DNA of 39,744 nucleotides, from assembly GCA_025459425.1 (NCBI GenBank), contig JALOQF010000066.1, positions 1 to 39,744 of the forward strand, given 5' to 3'. The position numbers and the translations under genes were made by a program. Shown one piece after another: positions 1 to 7,862 of the stretch. The first letter of the stretch is position 1; each line of letters begins with the position of its first letter. The notes under the pieces were generated by a model that saw only the letters and a list, made by a program, of their open reading frames with translations, did not search any database and was not told where the DNA came from. Origin of the DNA: Myxococcaceae bacterium (lineage in GTDB: Bacteria; Myxococcota; Myxococcia; Myxococcales; Myxococcaceae).

Positions 1-424
1 TGTCGAGCACCACCTTGCGCTGGGTCAACGTCTCGAGCTGTACCTTGATGGCGGTGAGCTGTGCGTCGCCGAGCATCGTGGCCGACGTCACCGTGCCCCG
101 CACGCGGCCCAGGCGCTGGTCGACGAGCTCTCGGAACTGGAGCGCCAGCCCCGGCAGTGACGCGAAGCGGTTGCGGTCGGTCAGGAGGCGCAGCGTGTTG
201 GCCAGCGTCGGCGCCATGCCCGGGGCCGCCTTGATGAGGCCCTCGGTCATCGCCATGCGCTGCGAGCGGCTCAGCGCCGGGTTCGACAGGGCGGCGAGCA
301 CGTCGGGCGCCGAGTGGAGGTAGCGCACCAGCTCGTCGAGCTGCGAGAGGACTTGATCAGCCCCGGCTCCAGTGGCTTCGAGGAGGGCGCGGGCGTAGCG
401 GCGGGCGACGGAGACGTTCTGCAT
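1..424 (-). CDS. atpH: F-type ATP synthase subunit delta (partial, C-terminus beyond window)
   Basis: Reading leftward from an ATG at 424, an open frame of 141 codons runs off the window edge. It begins MQNVSVARRYARALLE, the usual opening of F1Fo ATP synthase delta (OSCP) subunits. Further family hallmarks are NPALSRSQRM, a LLTDRNRFASLPGL segment and the late VDQRLGRVRGTVTSA stretch. Bacterial delta subunits are about 175-185 residues, so roughly the last 40 are missing. Delta links the F1 head to the peripheral stalk on the cytoplasmic side of the inner membrane. No atpF-like sequence lies directly upstream: the next gene on that side is a divergent Hsp70, so atpH seems to head its transcription unit here. 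The family call is secure; the operon order beyond the edge is unknown. Confidence 0.93.
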   Translation of the reverse strand, partial: MQNVSVARRYARALLEATGAGADQVLSQLDELVRYLHSAPDVLAALSNPALSRSQRMAMTEGLIKAAPGMAPTLANTLRLLTDRNRFASLPGLALQFRELVDQRLGRVRGTVTSATMLGDAQLTAIKVQLETLTQRKVVLD

Positions 425-434
425 GGCGCGCGGA

Positions 435-462
435 CCCCTAGCACACGACGCCCTGACGGCAA
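435..462 (-). promoter_or_regulatory. Candidate promoter of atpH
   Basis: On the minus strand TTGCCG (462-457) is followed after 16 bases by TAGGGG (440-435), which ends 10 bases before the atpH ATG. Spacing fits a housekeeping sigma factor, with a weak -10. No Shine-Dalgarno sequence precedes the ATG, so a very short leader is plausible. Prediction from spacing only. Confidence 0.35.
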
Positions 463-790
463 GGCCGGCGAGGGTAGCGATGCAAGCCGCGCTGATGGCT
501 CGAGGTGTCCTTCGCGCCGAGCCGCACCTGCTCCTTCGACGCGAGAGGACCGCAGTGTCCTGCCTCTCGGGCCACACGAGGCGCTGCGCGAGGTCCTTCA
601 CGCGCTCCCGCGCCCCACGGTGGATGGATGACGGTCGCGAGCCCGCTCACGCCGTCACGGTGCGCCTCGTCGCCGGCCAGCGCCCATCGCTCGAGCGGAA
701 GGTCTGCATCGCCGCAGGAACTCGCCAGTCATCGACGCCCGTGGAGCGCGCCCCGACGCGAATGTGCGCCGCCCCCAGGTGCGTGCGCGC

Positions 791-796
791 TAGAGT
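791..796 (+). promoter_or_regulatory. Candidate -10 element of the Hsp70 gene
   Basis: TAGAGT lies 11 bases before the ATG at 808, in otherwise GC-rich sequence. No convincing -35 is visible 16-18 bases upstream and there is no ribosome-binding site, so a leaderless or near-leaderless transcript is possible. Weak evidence. Confidence 0.28.
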
Positions 797-807
797 TCCG
801 CGCTCGC

Positions 808-2616
808 ATGGAACCCGTCATCGGCATCGACCTCGGCACCACCTACAGCGCCGTGGCCACGCTCGATTCCGGTCGGCCGGCCCTCATTCCCTCGCGCGCG
901 GGAGCCCGGCTCACCCCGTCGGTCGTCGGCTTCACCGCGATGGGCGAGCGCGTGGTGGGTGAGCGCGCGCAGATTCTGGGAGACGAGGCGCCCGAGCGCG
1001 CCGCGCCGGCCACCAAGCGCTTCATCGGCAAGCGCTGGAGCGCTGCCCTCGAGAAGGCCGCGAAGCTGGTGGTGCCGTACCCCGTCCTGGCGGGCCCACA
1101 GGGCGAGGTGCGCATCAAGGTCGCCGGGCGCGTGATGCCCCTCACCCAGGTGTCGGCCATGCTGCTCGGCGAGCTCAAGCTCGACGCCGAGGCCCACTTC
1201 GGCCGCCCCGTCTCGAAGTGCGTCATCACCGTGCCGGCGAACTTCGACGAGGGCCAGCGCCAGGCCACCCGCGAGGCGGCCCGCATCGCGGGGCTCGAGG
1301 TGATGCGGCTGTTGAACGAGCCGACCGCCGCCGCGATGGCCTACGGCCTGGTGAACTCGTTTCAGGGCCGCGCGCTGGTGTTCGACCTCGGGGGCGGCAC
1401 CTTCGACGTGTCGGTGCTCGAGATGGAGAACGGCGTGTACGAGGTGCGCGCCACGGGGGGCGACCCGCAGCTCGGCGGCGACGACTTCGACGCGCGCATC
1501 GTGCAGTGGCTCGTGGCGCAGGTGCCCGACCTCTACCGCGAGGCCGTGGTGAAGGACCGGGTGTCGATGCAGCGCCTGCGCTACGCCGCCGAGCGCGCCA
1601 AGCGCACCCTGTCGGACAAGCCCGAGGCCTTCATCTCGGTGAGCGAGCTGGGCGACCACTCGAGCGGCGAGGGGCGCTTCTGCCAGCTCGACACCGCGCT
1701 CACGCGGGCGTTCTTCGAGTCGTTGTCCGAGCCGCTCACCACGCGCTGCCTCGACGTCTGCCGGCAGGTGCTCGACGCCGCGAAGCTCACCGCGCAGGAC
1801 ATCGAGGCCGTGATGCTGGTGGGTGGCATGACGCGCATGCCGCTGGTGCGAGAGCTCGTCACCCGCTTCTTCGGCCACCCGCCCGTCACCGGCGTCAACC
1901 CCGACGAAGCCGTGGCGCTGGGCGCCGCGGTGCACGCCGCCGAGCTTTCCTCGCGGCAGGGCCAGACGGTGCTCATCGACGTCGCCAGCCACACGCTGTC
2001 GGTGGGCGTGCTGGGCGGCACGGTACGCAAGCTGATTCCCCGCAACTCGCCGGTGCCCGCCACCGCGAAGGACGCCTTCCTGCCCGGCCGCACCGGCCAG
2101 ACGCAGGCGCGCATTCCCGTCTACCAGGGCGAGAGCGACTTCGCCGACGAGTGCACGAAGCTGGGCGAGGTCGTCTTGCACGAGCTCAACGTCGTGAACC
2201 GCGCCGACGTGCCCATCGAGGTGTCCTTCGAGCTGTCGAACGAGGGCACGCTGTCGGTGCGGGCCGTCGACACCACCACCGGCATGGCCGAGGCGCTGCG
2301 CATCGAGGCGCGCACCACGCTGTCGACGAGCGAGGTCGATTCCCTCAAGGCCGAGCAGGCGGCCTACTCCGAGGCGCAGGCCGAGAAGGACAAGGCGCTC
2401 GCCATTCAGACGTTCCCCCGGGTGCTCGACAAGGCCGAGCGCCTGGTGCGCCTGCTCGAGAAGAGCGCCGAAGAGAACCCGAGCCCCGAGGCCGACACCG
2501 CCGTGGGGCAGGTGAAGGCGCTGCTGGCCCAGGGGCGCGTCGCGGTGAGGCTCCAGGACACCGGCCAGATGGCCGAGGTCACCCGCCTGCTCGAGCGCCT
2601 CGTCGCGTTGTCCTGA
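808..2616 (+). CDS. Hsp70/DnaK-family molecular chaperone (divergent, shortened C-terminus)
   Basis: The 602-residue protein starts at the ATG at 808, where Hsp70 homology begins (MEPVIGIDLGTTYSAV); the frame extends upstream but without homology. The nucleotide-binding domain is complete: phosphate-1 loop at 7-14, NEPTAAAMAYG, DLGGGTFDV near residue 193, VGGMTR near 338 and NPDEAVALGAA. A recognisable beta substrate-binding domain follows (IDVASHTLSVGV, LIPRNSPVP). The C-terminal lid is short and lacks the acidic EEVD-like tail, so the protein is about 35 residues shorter than canonical DnaK and diverges in the substrate-binding part. It is probably one of several Hsp70 paralogues rather than the main DnaK; no grpE or dnaJ is nearby. 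It converges with an RpoH-type sigma gene only 9 bases away. Confidence 0.93.
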   Translation: MEPVIGIDLGTTYSAVATLDSGRPALIPSRAGARLTPSVVGFTAMGERVVGERAQILGDEAPERAAPATKRFIGKRWSAALEKAAKLVVPYPVLAGPQGEVRIKVAGRVMPLTQVSAMLLGELKLDAEAHFGRPVSKCVITVPANFDEGQRQATREAARIAGLEVMRLLNEPTAAAMAYGLVNSFQGRALVFDLGGGTFDVSVLEMENGVYEVRATGGDPQLGGDDFDARIVQWLVAQVPDLYREAVVKDRVSMQRLRYAAERAKRTLSDKPEAFISVSELGDHSSGEGRFCQLDTALTRAFFESLSEPLTTRCLDVCRQVLDAAKLTAQDIEAVMLVGGMTRMPLVRELVTRFFGHPPVTGVNPDEAVALGAAVHAAELSSRQGQTVLIDVASHTLSVGVLGGTVRKLIPRNSPVPATAKDAFLPGRTGQTQARIPVYQGESDFADECTKLGEVVLHELNVVNRADVPIEVSFELSNEGTLSVRAVDTTTGMAEALRIEARTTLSTSEVDSLKAEQAAYSEAQAEKDKALAIQTFPRVLDKAERLVRLLEKSAEENPSPEADTAVGQVKALLAQGRVAVRLQDTGQMAEVTRLLERLVALS

Positions 2617-2625
2617 GCCGGCGCG

Positions 2626-3489
2626 TCACTGCATGAACGACGGCTCTTCGTGCGTGGCCGTCTCGAGCGCGCGCTTGAGGCGCTGCTTGACGCGCATCTC
2701 GATCTGCCGCAGCCGCTCGCGCGAGAGCTGAAACCGGTCGCCGAGGTCGGCGAGCGTGGTGTCGTCCTCCTCGGCCATGAGGCGGTGCTGCAGCACGGCG
2801 CGCTCACGCTCGTCGAGCGCCTTCCACAGGCGCTGCACCACCTGGTGTACCAGCTCGTCACGCTCGGTGGCGCCGATGGCCTCTTCGGGTGAGGCGTCGG
2901 CACCCGGCAGCAGGTCGAGCGCCGTCGTCTCGCCGTCCTCGTTCACCTTGACGTCGAGTGACAGGTCGGACGACGCCAGCCGCGCCGAGTGCTGGCGAAT
3001 CACGTCTTCCGAGACGCCGAACTGCTTCGCGAGCAGCGCGTCGATGCCCTCGTGCCCGGGCCCGAGCAGCGTCTCGGCCTTCGCCCGCGCCGACCGGAGC
3101 TTGAAGAAGAACTTCGCGCCGAGCGCGCCGGTGGCCACCGTCACGATGCTGTTGGCCCGCATCGCGTAGGCGAGCATGTGCGCGCGGATCCAGTACGTCG
3201 CGTAGGTCTTGAAGCGCACGCCGCGCAGGTCGAACTTCTCGACCGCTCGGAGCAGGCCGACGTTGCCCTCGGCGACGAGCTCGTCCTTCGGCACGCCGTA
3301 GCCGCGCAGCCGGTGCGCGAGGTGCACCACGAGCGGCAGGTGGGCCTCGACGAGCGCCTCAGCGGCCTTCCGGTCCTTCTTCTCGAGCCACCGGCGCGCG
3401 AGCTGGCGCTCCTCGTCTTCCGTCATCTGCGGCTGCCGGCTGATTCGTGCGCACTGCCGTTCGAAGTAGGTCGCTTCGCTCATTCCCAT
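2626..3489 (-). CDS. RpoH-family (sigma-32-like) alternative sigma factor
   Basis: The 287-residue sigma-70 family protein has a region 2 core (LVEAHLPLVVHLAHR, DELVAEGNVGLLRAVEKFD, RFKTYATYWIRAHM; about 47-115) and a region 4 helix-turn-helix (TLADLGDRFQLSRERLRQIE, about 240-262). The segment after region 2.4, ending KFFFKLRSARAK, matches the RpoH group, as does the length; there is no region 1.1. The start at 3489 follows GAGG on the minus strand; a second in-frame ATG at 3483 is possible. By family it should direct RNA polymerase to a stress or developmental regulon. Myxobacteria carry several such factors, so the regulon cannot be named. Its convergence with an Hsp70 gene is suggestive. 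Confidence 0.9.
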   Translation of the reverse strand: MGMSEATYFERQCARISRQPQMTEDEERQLARRWLEKKDRKAAEALVEAHLPLVVHLAHRLRGYGVPKDELVAEGNVGLLRAVEKFDLRGVRFKTYATYWIRAHMLAYAMRANSIVTVATGALGAKFFFKLRSARAKAETLLGPGHEGIDALLAKQFGVSEDVIRQHSARLASSDLSLDVKVNEDGETTALDLLPGADASPEEAIGATERDELVHQVVQRLWKALDERERAVLQHRLMAEEDDTTLADLGDRFQLSRERLRQIEMRVKQRLKRALETATHEEPSFMQ

Positions 3490-3644
3490 GGTCAGGCCTC
3501 GATTCGACGGAGAGGAAGGGTGGTGAGCGATGTGTAGTGTTTGTGGAATGTGAGGGAAATTTGATAATTGGCTGCACGGACATCGAGAAAACAGAAACGA
3601 TGCGGCCGGGGCAGCCGGGCCTGAGGGATCAGCGACGGGGCGGA
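3490..3644 (-). promoter_or_regulatory. AT-richer leader region upstream of the sigma factor gene
   Basis: The interval between the HPF stop and the sigma factor start has an AT-rich patch (about 3540-3600) that stands out from its surroundings. It most likely holds the sigma gene promoter. I could not identify a clear -35/-10 pair on the minus strand. A TTGTGG-N16-GATAAT match on the plus strand (3541-3568) points away from any gene. Confidence 0.35.
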
Positions 3645-4007
3645 TCAGCGCTTGCCGTTGAAGCGGGCGGCCTTCGAGCTGTGCGCTTCGCGCTGCCGCT
3701 CGATCTCACGCGCGACCAGCCGGCCGACGCGCTCGGCCACGCTGTCGATGATGAAGCGCAGGTCGCCGTTGCCGTCTTCGACGCGCAGCTCGTCGCCGCC
3801 GTCGAGCTTCACGGTCACCAGGCACTTCTTGTCGGGCCCGCCCTTCGGCCCGTTCACGTCTTCGAAGACGACCTTGACGGAACGAATGCGGTTCGAGAAC
3901 CGGGACAACGCGAGATGAAGCCGCTGGTCGGCGTGGGCCTTGAGTTCATCTGTCAGGGGCACGTTCCGGCCCCGGATCTCGATGTTCACGGCTGAAGAGG
4001 TAGGCAC
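3645..4007 (-). CDS. hpf: Ribosome hibernation-promoting factor (HPF/RaiA family, short form)
   Basis: The 120-residue protein matches the short HPF/YfiA family: NIEIRGRNVPLTDELKAHAD at the start, FSNRIRSVKVVFEDVNG in the middle, then a CLVTVKLDGGDELRVED strand and the helix SVAERVGRLVAREIERQ. These small beta-alpha proteins bind the 30S subunit near the A and P sites and inactivate or dimerise ribosomes in stationary phase. The long form's C-terminal dimerisation domain is absent. The longest frame begins with GTG at 4007, but homologues begin at the NIEIRGRN segment, so a GTG at 3989 may be the true start; neither has a good ribosome-binding site. The gene lies upstream of the stress sigma factor in the same direction. 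Confidence 0.88.
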   Translation of the reverse strand: MPTSSAVNIEIRGRNVPLTDELKAHADQRLHLALSRFSNRIRSVKVVFEDVNGPKGGPDKKCLVTVKLDGGDELRVEDGNGDLRFIIDSVAERVGRLVAREIERQREAHSSKAARFNGKR

Positions 4008-4056
4008 GCGCGCTCTGGGGGGCTACTTCGAAAAAGCAAAGTGGGCTGTGAGCCGC

Positions 4057-4872
4057 TCAAGGGTTGCAGGCGTCGCAGCGACTGGCGGGTGCCACCGCAG
4101 CGTCGGCGGGTCGCTCGAGCGTGTGGTGACAGTGCCTACAAGTTCTCAGCACGTGGTGCGCGACGCGGGTCGGTGCGCCGCAGGCCTCACAGGGCAGACC
4201 GGGCACGGGGGTTCCGCCGACGAACCCGGGCCAGCTGCAGCGCGGGCAGAGCGCGGCGAGGCTTGCGAAGCACCGCTCCATGGCGCGCCGAATCGAGGCC
4301 TGCCGCAGCGGGTTCAGGTGCGCGCGCATGTCAGTCTCGAGGTGCACCGGGCCGCGCTCGAGCGCGTCGCTGACGAGGCGCTCGAGCTGCCCGGGGTCGG
4401 TCACCGCCTTGTGGGGGCCGACGATGAGCGCATGACTGGGAAAATGATGCGCCTGGGCGAAGGTGAGGGCTTCGTCGACCGAGTGCACCCGGGTCGCGCC
4501 GAAGTTGGTGTCGCTCGTGAGGTCGTCGCCGCGCAGCTCGAGGCCGGTGTCGCGGTCGGCGAGGAGCACCAGCTCGTGGCCTCCGGCGATCCACGGCAGC
4601 TCCGGGTGGGGGCCGAACGACCCCTCGCTCGCCAGCGCGAAGCGCGCGTGGGGGGCGTGGGTCAGCGCCCACGCGAGCTTGGTGCGCGCGGCGTCGAGGG
4701 CGGTGCCAACGCGGGGCCGCTCCCGCGTGAAGGTGCCGAGCGCGTCGGTGTCGACGTCGCCGAGGTGGACGAGCGCGAGGCCGTGGGGCTCGAGCAGGCC
4801 GTCGAGCAGGCGCTCCTTGCCGTGCTTCGTCACCAGCGCCACCGTGGCGCCCATCGTCGGAGGAAACCCCAC
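4057..4872 (-). CDS. DUF6671-family protein with C-terminal zinc ribbons
   Basis: The 271-residue protein starts with GTG at 4872, preceded by GGAG five to six bases away. The N-terminal two thirds carry the DUF6671 signature as I know it: VALVTKHGKE, a DTDALGTFTRE motif, ALASEGSFGPHPELPW near residue 85 and the TNFGA segment near 125. The last quarter holds four CxxC pairs (CPRC, CEAC, CRHC, CDAC), enough cysteines for two zinc-ribbon sites. The biochemical function of the family is unknown to me. The conserved D/T/E/S/H clusters suggest an enzyme, but that is inference. It is divergent from the TPR gene with 29 bases between starts, so the two probably share a control region. Confidence 0.75.
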   Translation of the reverse strand: MGFPPTMGATVALVTKHGKERLLDGLLEPHGLALVHLGDVDTDALGTFTRERPRVGTALDAARTKLAWALTHAPHARFALASEGSFGPHPELPWIAGGHELVLLADRDTGLELRGDDLTSDTNFGATRVHSVDEALTFAQAHHFPSHALIVGPHKAVTDPGQLERLVSDALERGPVHLETDMRAHLNPLRQASIRRAMERCFASLAALCPRCSWPGFVGGTPVPGLPCEACGAPTRVAHHVLRTCRHCHHTLERPADAAVAPASRCDACNP

Positions 4873-4901
4873 GGCGTCTCCATGCCGACGAACGGTGGGG
4901 C

Positions 4902-6965
4902 GTGTCCACCAATCCAGTGGGGCTGAATCAGCCTGATGGGGAGCTCAAAGGGCGGTACACCCGCCATGTGGGCGTGCGCGAGGTCAAGGAGAAGGCCGCC
5001 AGGCTCGTGGCCCAGGGGCAGTTTGCGCGCGCCGAGGTGTTGCTCCGTCAGGTGTTGACGCAGACGCCCCGCGACGCGCAGGCGTGGCTCAGGCACGCCG
5101 AGGTGCTCAAGCGCCTGTCCCGCCCCGCCGACGCGGTCGCCAGCTACCGGCTCGCGGCGCGCATTCTCGACGACGAGGGCCACCACCCGCGGGCCGCGGC
5201 GGCGCTGAAGCTCGCGCTCTCGCTCCTGCCAGACGACATCGACCTCATCACCGACATCATCCGCTCCGAGATGAAGACGCGCAGAGGCCAGGCGGCCGTG
5301 CGGTCGGTGTTCCCCATCTCGTCGCCTTCGCAGCTGCTCGCGACCGTGCCGGCGTCATCGGCGAGCAGCATCGCGCGAGACGCCGAAGGGGTGCAGCTGG
5401 CCCTGCCGAGCGCACCGGTGGCGGGCGCGGCGCCTGCCGTCAGCGGCCAGCACCTGGGACCGAACGAGCTGATCGCGGCTGCGCCCACGAGCACGGAGGC
5501 GCAGGCCGGGAGCGCCCCGCAGGACCTGGCGACTGTGAGCATCGGTGCCAACCCGCCGGCGTTCGCCGCGTCCGTGGCCGACACGCGCGAAGCGAGTCCA
5601 ACGGGTCATTCGGCCGCCAGCGGAGCGACGGCCTCCGAGGGCGAGGGGACGGAGTCTTTCGGCAGTGCGATCGCTCGACGGAGCGGTGTGCCGGCTGAGT
5701 TGATCGCAGGTGAGCCTCCCTCGGGGTCGCCGCTCACGCACGGCGATGCGCCGGCCGGCGGTTCGAACCAGCCCGGAGCGCCTGACGCTGGCCTCTCGAG
5801 CCGAACGGGACCGCCCGACGAACTCGCCCTGGGCAGCGCGGGCGCTCGACGGAGCGGTGCGCCGGCCGAGTCGCTCGCGGGTGACCCGTCGGGGCGTCTC
5901 ACGGACGACGATGCGCCGGCCAGCGGTTCGTACCGGCCCGGAGCGCCCGACGCTGGCCTCGCGGGCCGAACGGGACCGCCCGACGATCTCGCCCTGGGCA
6001 GCGCGGGCGCTCGACGGAGCGATGCGCCGGCCGAGTCGCTCGCGGGTGACCCCTCGGGGCGTCTCACGGACGACGATGCACCTGCTCGCGGTTCGTACCG
6101 GCCTGACGCTGGCCTCGCGAGCGCACAGCGACCGCCCGATGGAGTCAGCATCGGCATCACTCACGCCGGAGCGGTGGGCGGTGGCCTCGCGGACCGCGCG
6201 CGCTCGCCCGATCGAGTCGCCAGCGACGTTCGTGACGGGGGCGCGTTCGGCGCGGGCTTTCCCGAGGGTGGGGCACCTCACGACGCCGCGGCGCGCGTCA
6301 CTGAGGCCAGGTCGTTCACCGCTGGCCACGTGAACGGTGAGGCGCCACACGACACGGCCACCAGCGGCATGACGCGCGCCGGTCCGTACGGCGCTGGGCT
6401 CGACACCGGAAGGGCTGCGCTCGATGGGGCCAACAGCGGCGCTCACGCCAGCGCGACTGGTGATGGCTTCAGGCCCGGACGTTCAGCACACGAGTTCGGC
6501 GCTGGACTCGTGGAGGGAAGGGCTGACGCAGCTTCGAGCGCCAATCAGCTCGGTGCCTTCGAGGGAGAAAGCGCGACGCATGACCGAGCCTGGAGCGACG
6601 TCACGTACGACGGCGCGTTCGGGCCAGAGGTACACGGCGGCCACGCTGCCTCAGCGGATCCCTTCGAGCTGCTGGTGAATGACGTGCGAGCCCGCGCGCG
6701 CGACGCGGGCACGGCCGGCTCTGGAACCGGCGTCGGGGCTCCGAGCGAAGCGCTCGCGTCAGAGGCCTCAGGGGCAGCAGTCGAGCTCGCGCTCGAAGTG
6801 CGCGCCGGCCCCGATGACTGGCCTCAGGTGCGTCGGCTGTCCGCGCGAGCGGTGGCGATTCGCGCTGCGCCGGGTGCGCGGTGGGTCGTCGTCTCGGGCG
6901 ATCTCCTCGAGGTGCGCTTCACCGACGAGCTCGACGTGCCCGAAGACGCCGAGTGGCTCGAGTGA
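4902..6965 (+). CDS. TPR protein with a long repetitive disordered region and a conserved-looking C-terminus
   Basis: The 687-residue protein (GTG at 4902) opens with about three TPR-like helical hairpins (residues 29-115: AARLVAQGQFARAEVLLRQ, DAQAWLRHAEVLKRL). A long Ala/Gly/Pro/Ser/Asp-rich, low-complexity region (about 150-620) follows, including tandem 55-57 residue repeats. It ends in a compact hydrophobic segment (WPQVRRLSARAVAIR, ARWVVVSGDLLEVRF) that looks folded. There is no signal peptide, so it is probably cytoplasmic; the TPRs suggest a protein partner. The start is uncertain: a GTG at 4968 (VGVREVKEK) would place the TPRs at the N-terminus, and neither start has a well-spaced ribosome-binding site. 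Function not recognised. Confidence 0.75.
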   Translation: MSTNPVGLNQPDGELKGRYTRHVGVREVKEKAARLVAQGQFARAEVLLRQVLTQTPRDAQAWLRHAEVLKRLSRPADAVASYRLAARILDDEGHHPRAAAALKLALSLLPDDIDLITDIIRSEMKTRRGQAAVRSVFPISSPSQLLATVPASSASSIARDAEGVQLALPSAPVAGAAPAVSGQHLGPNELIAAAPTSTEAQAGSAPQDLATVSIGANPPAFAASVADTREASPTGHSAASGATASEGEGTESFGSAIARRSGVPAELIAGEPPSGSPLTHGDAPAGGSNQPGAPDAGLSSRTGPPDELALGSAGARRSGAPAESLAGDPSGRLTDDDAPASGSYRPGAPDAGLAGRTGPPDDLALGSAGARRSDAPAESLAGDPSGRLTDDDAPARGSYRPDAGLASAQRPPDGVSIGITHAGAVGGGLADRARSPDRVASDVRDGGAFGAGFPEGGAPHDAAARVTEARSFTAGHVNGEAPHDTATSGMTRAGPYGAGLDTGRAALDGANSGAHASATGDGFRPGRSAHEFGAGLVEGRADAASSANQLGAFEGESATHDRAWSDVTYDGAFGPEVHGGHAASADPFELLVNDVRARARDAGTAGSGTGVGAPSEALASEASGAAVELALEVRAGPDDWPQVRRLSARAVAIRAAPGARWVVVSGDLLEVRFTDELDVPEDAEWLE
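5672..6140 (+). repeat. In-frame tandem repeat, 171/165-base units
   Basis: Units begin at 5672, 5843 and 6008, each with CGCTCGACGGAGCG. The first unit is 171 bases (57 codons) and the second 165 (55 codons). The third is partial and degrades after about 130 bases. The second and third are nearly identical at DNA level, including synonymous positions, which points to recent duplication. Encoded motifs include GARRSGAPAESLAGDPSG and LTDDDAPA. Shorter, weaker Gly/Ala-rich repeats continue to about 6600. Confidence 0.85.
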
Positions 6966-6999
6966 GCACGAAGTGATGCGTGCGGGCGGCGGCAGGTTT

Positions 7000-7788
7000 A
7001 TGACGGCGCCCGTGCGTGTGCTGGCGTTCATCGTGGCGGTGCTCTCGGTGCCGACGGTCGCCCACGCCGAGCGGCCCTTTCCCTTCACCTGGACTTCGAG
7101 CACCGAGACGAAGGGCACCGCGAGCCCCCAGCTGTGGCTCACGATTCGCTCCGGGCGCCAGACGCCGTTCGAGCTGCTCGAGGCCCGGGCCTGGGTGGGC
7201 CTCGGCGTCGCGCGCAACGTCGACGTGCACCTGGGCCTCGACACCGACGTGCTGCTCCGTCGGCGTGAAGACAAGCAGCTCGACGGGCGGCTCTCGGCGC
7301 AGGCGCGGTACCGTTTGCTGGAGCCGACCGACGTGGTCGGGCTGGCGCTCATCGCCCGAGCCGGCGTCGGGGTCGCCGCCACCCAGCTCGAGGCGCGCCT
7401 CGTCCTCGACCGGGTGCTCGGTGACGTGCTGCTCGCCGCCAACTCGGCCTTCGAGCGCACCATCTTCTGGGACCGCCGTGACGACATCGAGACGCGCCTC
7501 GAGCACTCGTTCGCCCTCCGCCTCGCGGTCACGAGCGACGTCTCGGCCGGCCTCGAGCTGCGCGCGAGGCAGGCGTGGCGCAGCGCCGACTACCAGGGCA
7601 CCGGCGTCTACGTCGGGCCGACCCTCTCGGTGCGCACGAAGGTGGCGTGGGTGAGCATCGGCGCGGTCGCGCAGGTCGCCTCGCACAAGGCCGAGGGCGA
7701 CCGCGGCAACGGGCAGCCGATCATCTTCCGAGACGACGAGCGCTTCGTCCTTCGCCTCGTCGTGGGCGCGCCGACCGAGACGAAGTGA
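7000..7788 (+). CDS. Exported protein, probably an outer-membrane beta-barrel
   Basis: From the ATG at 7000 the protein has 262 residues and a clear signal peptide (VRVLAFIVAVLSVPTVAHA, cleaved before ERPF). The mature part is a run of alternating amphipathic strands (LEARAWVGLGVARNVDVHLGL, ALIARAGVGVAATQLEARL, LELRARQAW) typical of small outer-membrane barrels, with no catalytic motif. An in-frame ATG at 6976 would add eight residues but spoil the signal peptide. It follows the TPR gene by 34 bases and could be co-transcribed with it. I do not recognise a named family; the barrel assignment rests on strand pattern only. Confidence 0.7.
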   Translation: MTAPVRVLAFIVAVLSVPTVAHAERPFPFTWTSSTETKGTASPQLWLTIRSGRQTPFELLEARAWVGLGVARNVDVHLGLDTDVLLRRREDKQLDGRLSAQARYRLLEPTDVVGLALIARAGVGVAATQLEARLVLDRVLGDVLLAANSAFERTIFWDRRDDIETRLEHSFALRLAVTSDVSAGLELRARQAWRSADYQGTGVYVGPTLSVRTKVAWVSIGAVAQVASHKAEGDRGNGQPIIFRDDERFVLRLVVGAPTETK

Positions 7789-7796
7789 AGCGCCTC

Positions 7797-7858
7797 CTCG
7801 CGGCCCGCAGGCACCCGCGCGACACCGTCGAGGCTCCGTGACGTCGCGCCGCCGCGAG
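7797..7858. terminator. Candidate bidirectional terminator hairpin
   Basis: Between two convergent genes, CTCGCGGC (7797-7804) pairs perfectly with GCCGCGAG (7851-7858). Nested inside, GCGCGAC (7817-7823) pairs with GTCGCGC (7843-7849). There is no T tract, so it would be an atypical terminator. Position supports the idea; function not shown. Confidence 0.4.
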
Positions 7859-7862
7859 TCCG

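Larger units (their letters stand above)
425..807. other. Divergent intergenic region between atpH and the Hsp70 gene
   Basis: These 383 bases separate the atpH start from the Hsp70 start. No reading frame here resembles a protein on either strand, and I found no CIRCE-type inverted repeat. The only signals I can point to are two hexamers close to the starts, entered separately. The rest looks like GC-rich spacer. Confidence 0.5.

Noticed and set aside
790..2181. Long open frame antisense to the Hsp70 gene
   Set aside because: It mirrors the codon structure of the Hsp70 gene; such antisense frames are a known by-product of GC-rich Hsp70 coding sequence and carry no recognisable domain.
3541..3568. 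TTGTGG-N16-GATAAT promoter-like match on the plus strand
   Set aside because: No gene lies downstream on that strand; the AT-rich patch more likely serves the minus-strand sigma gene.
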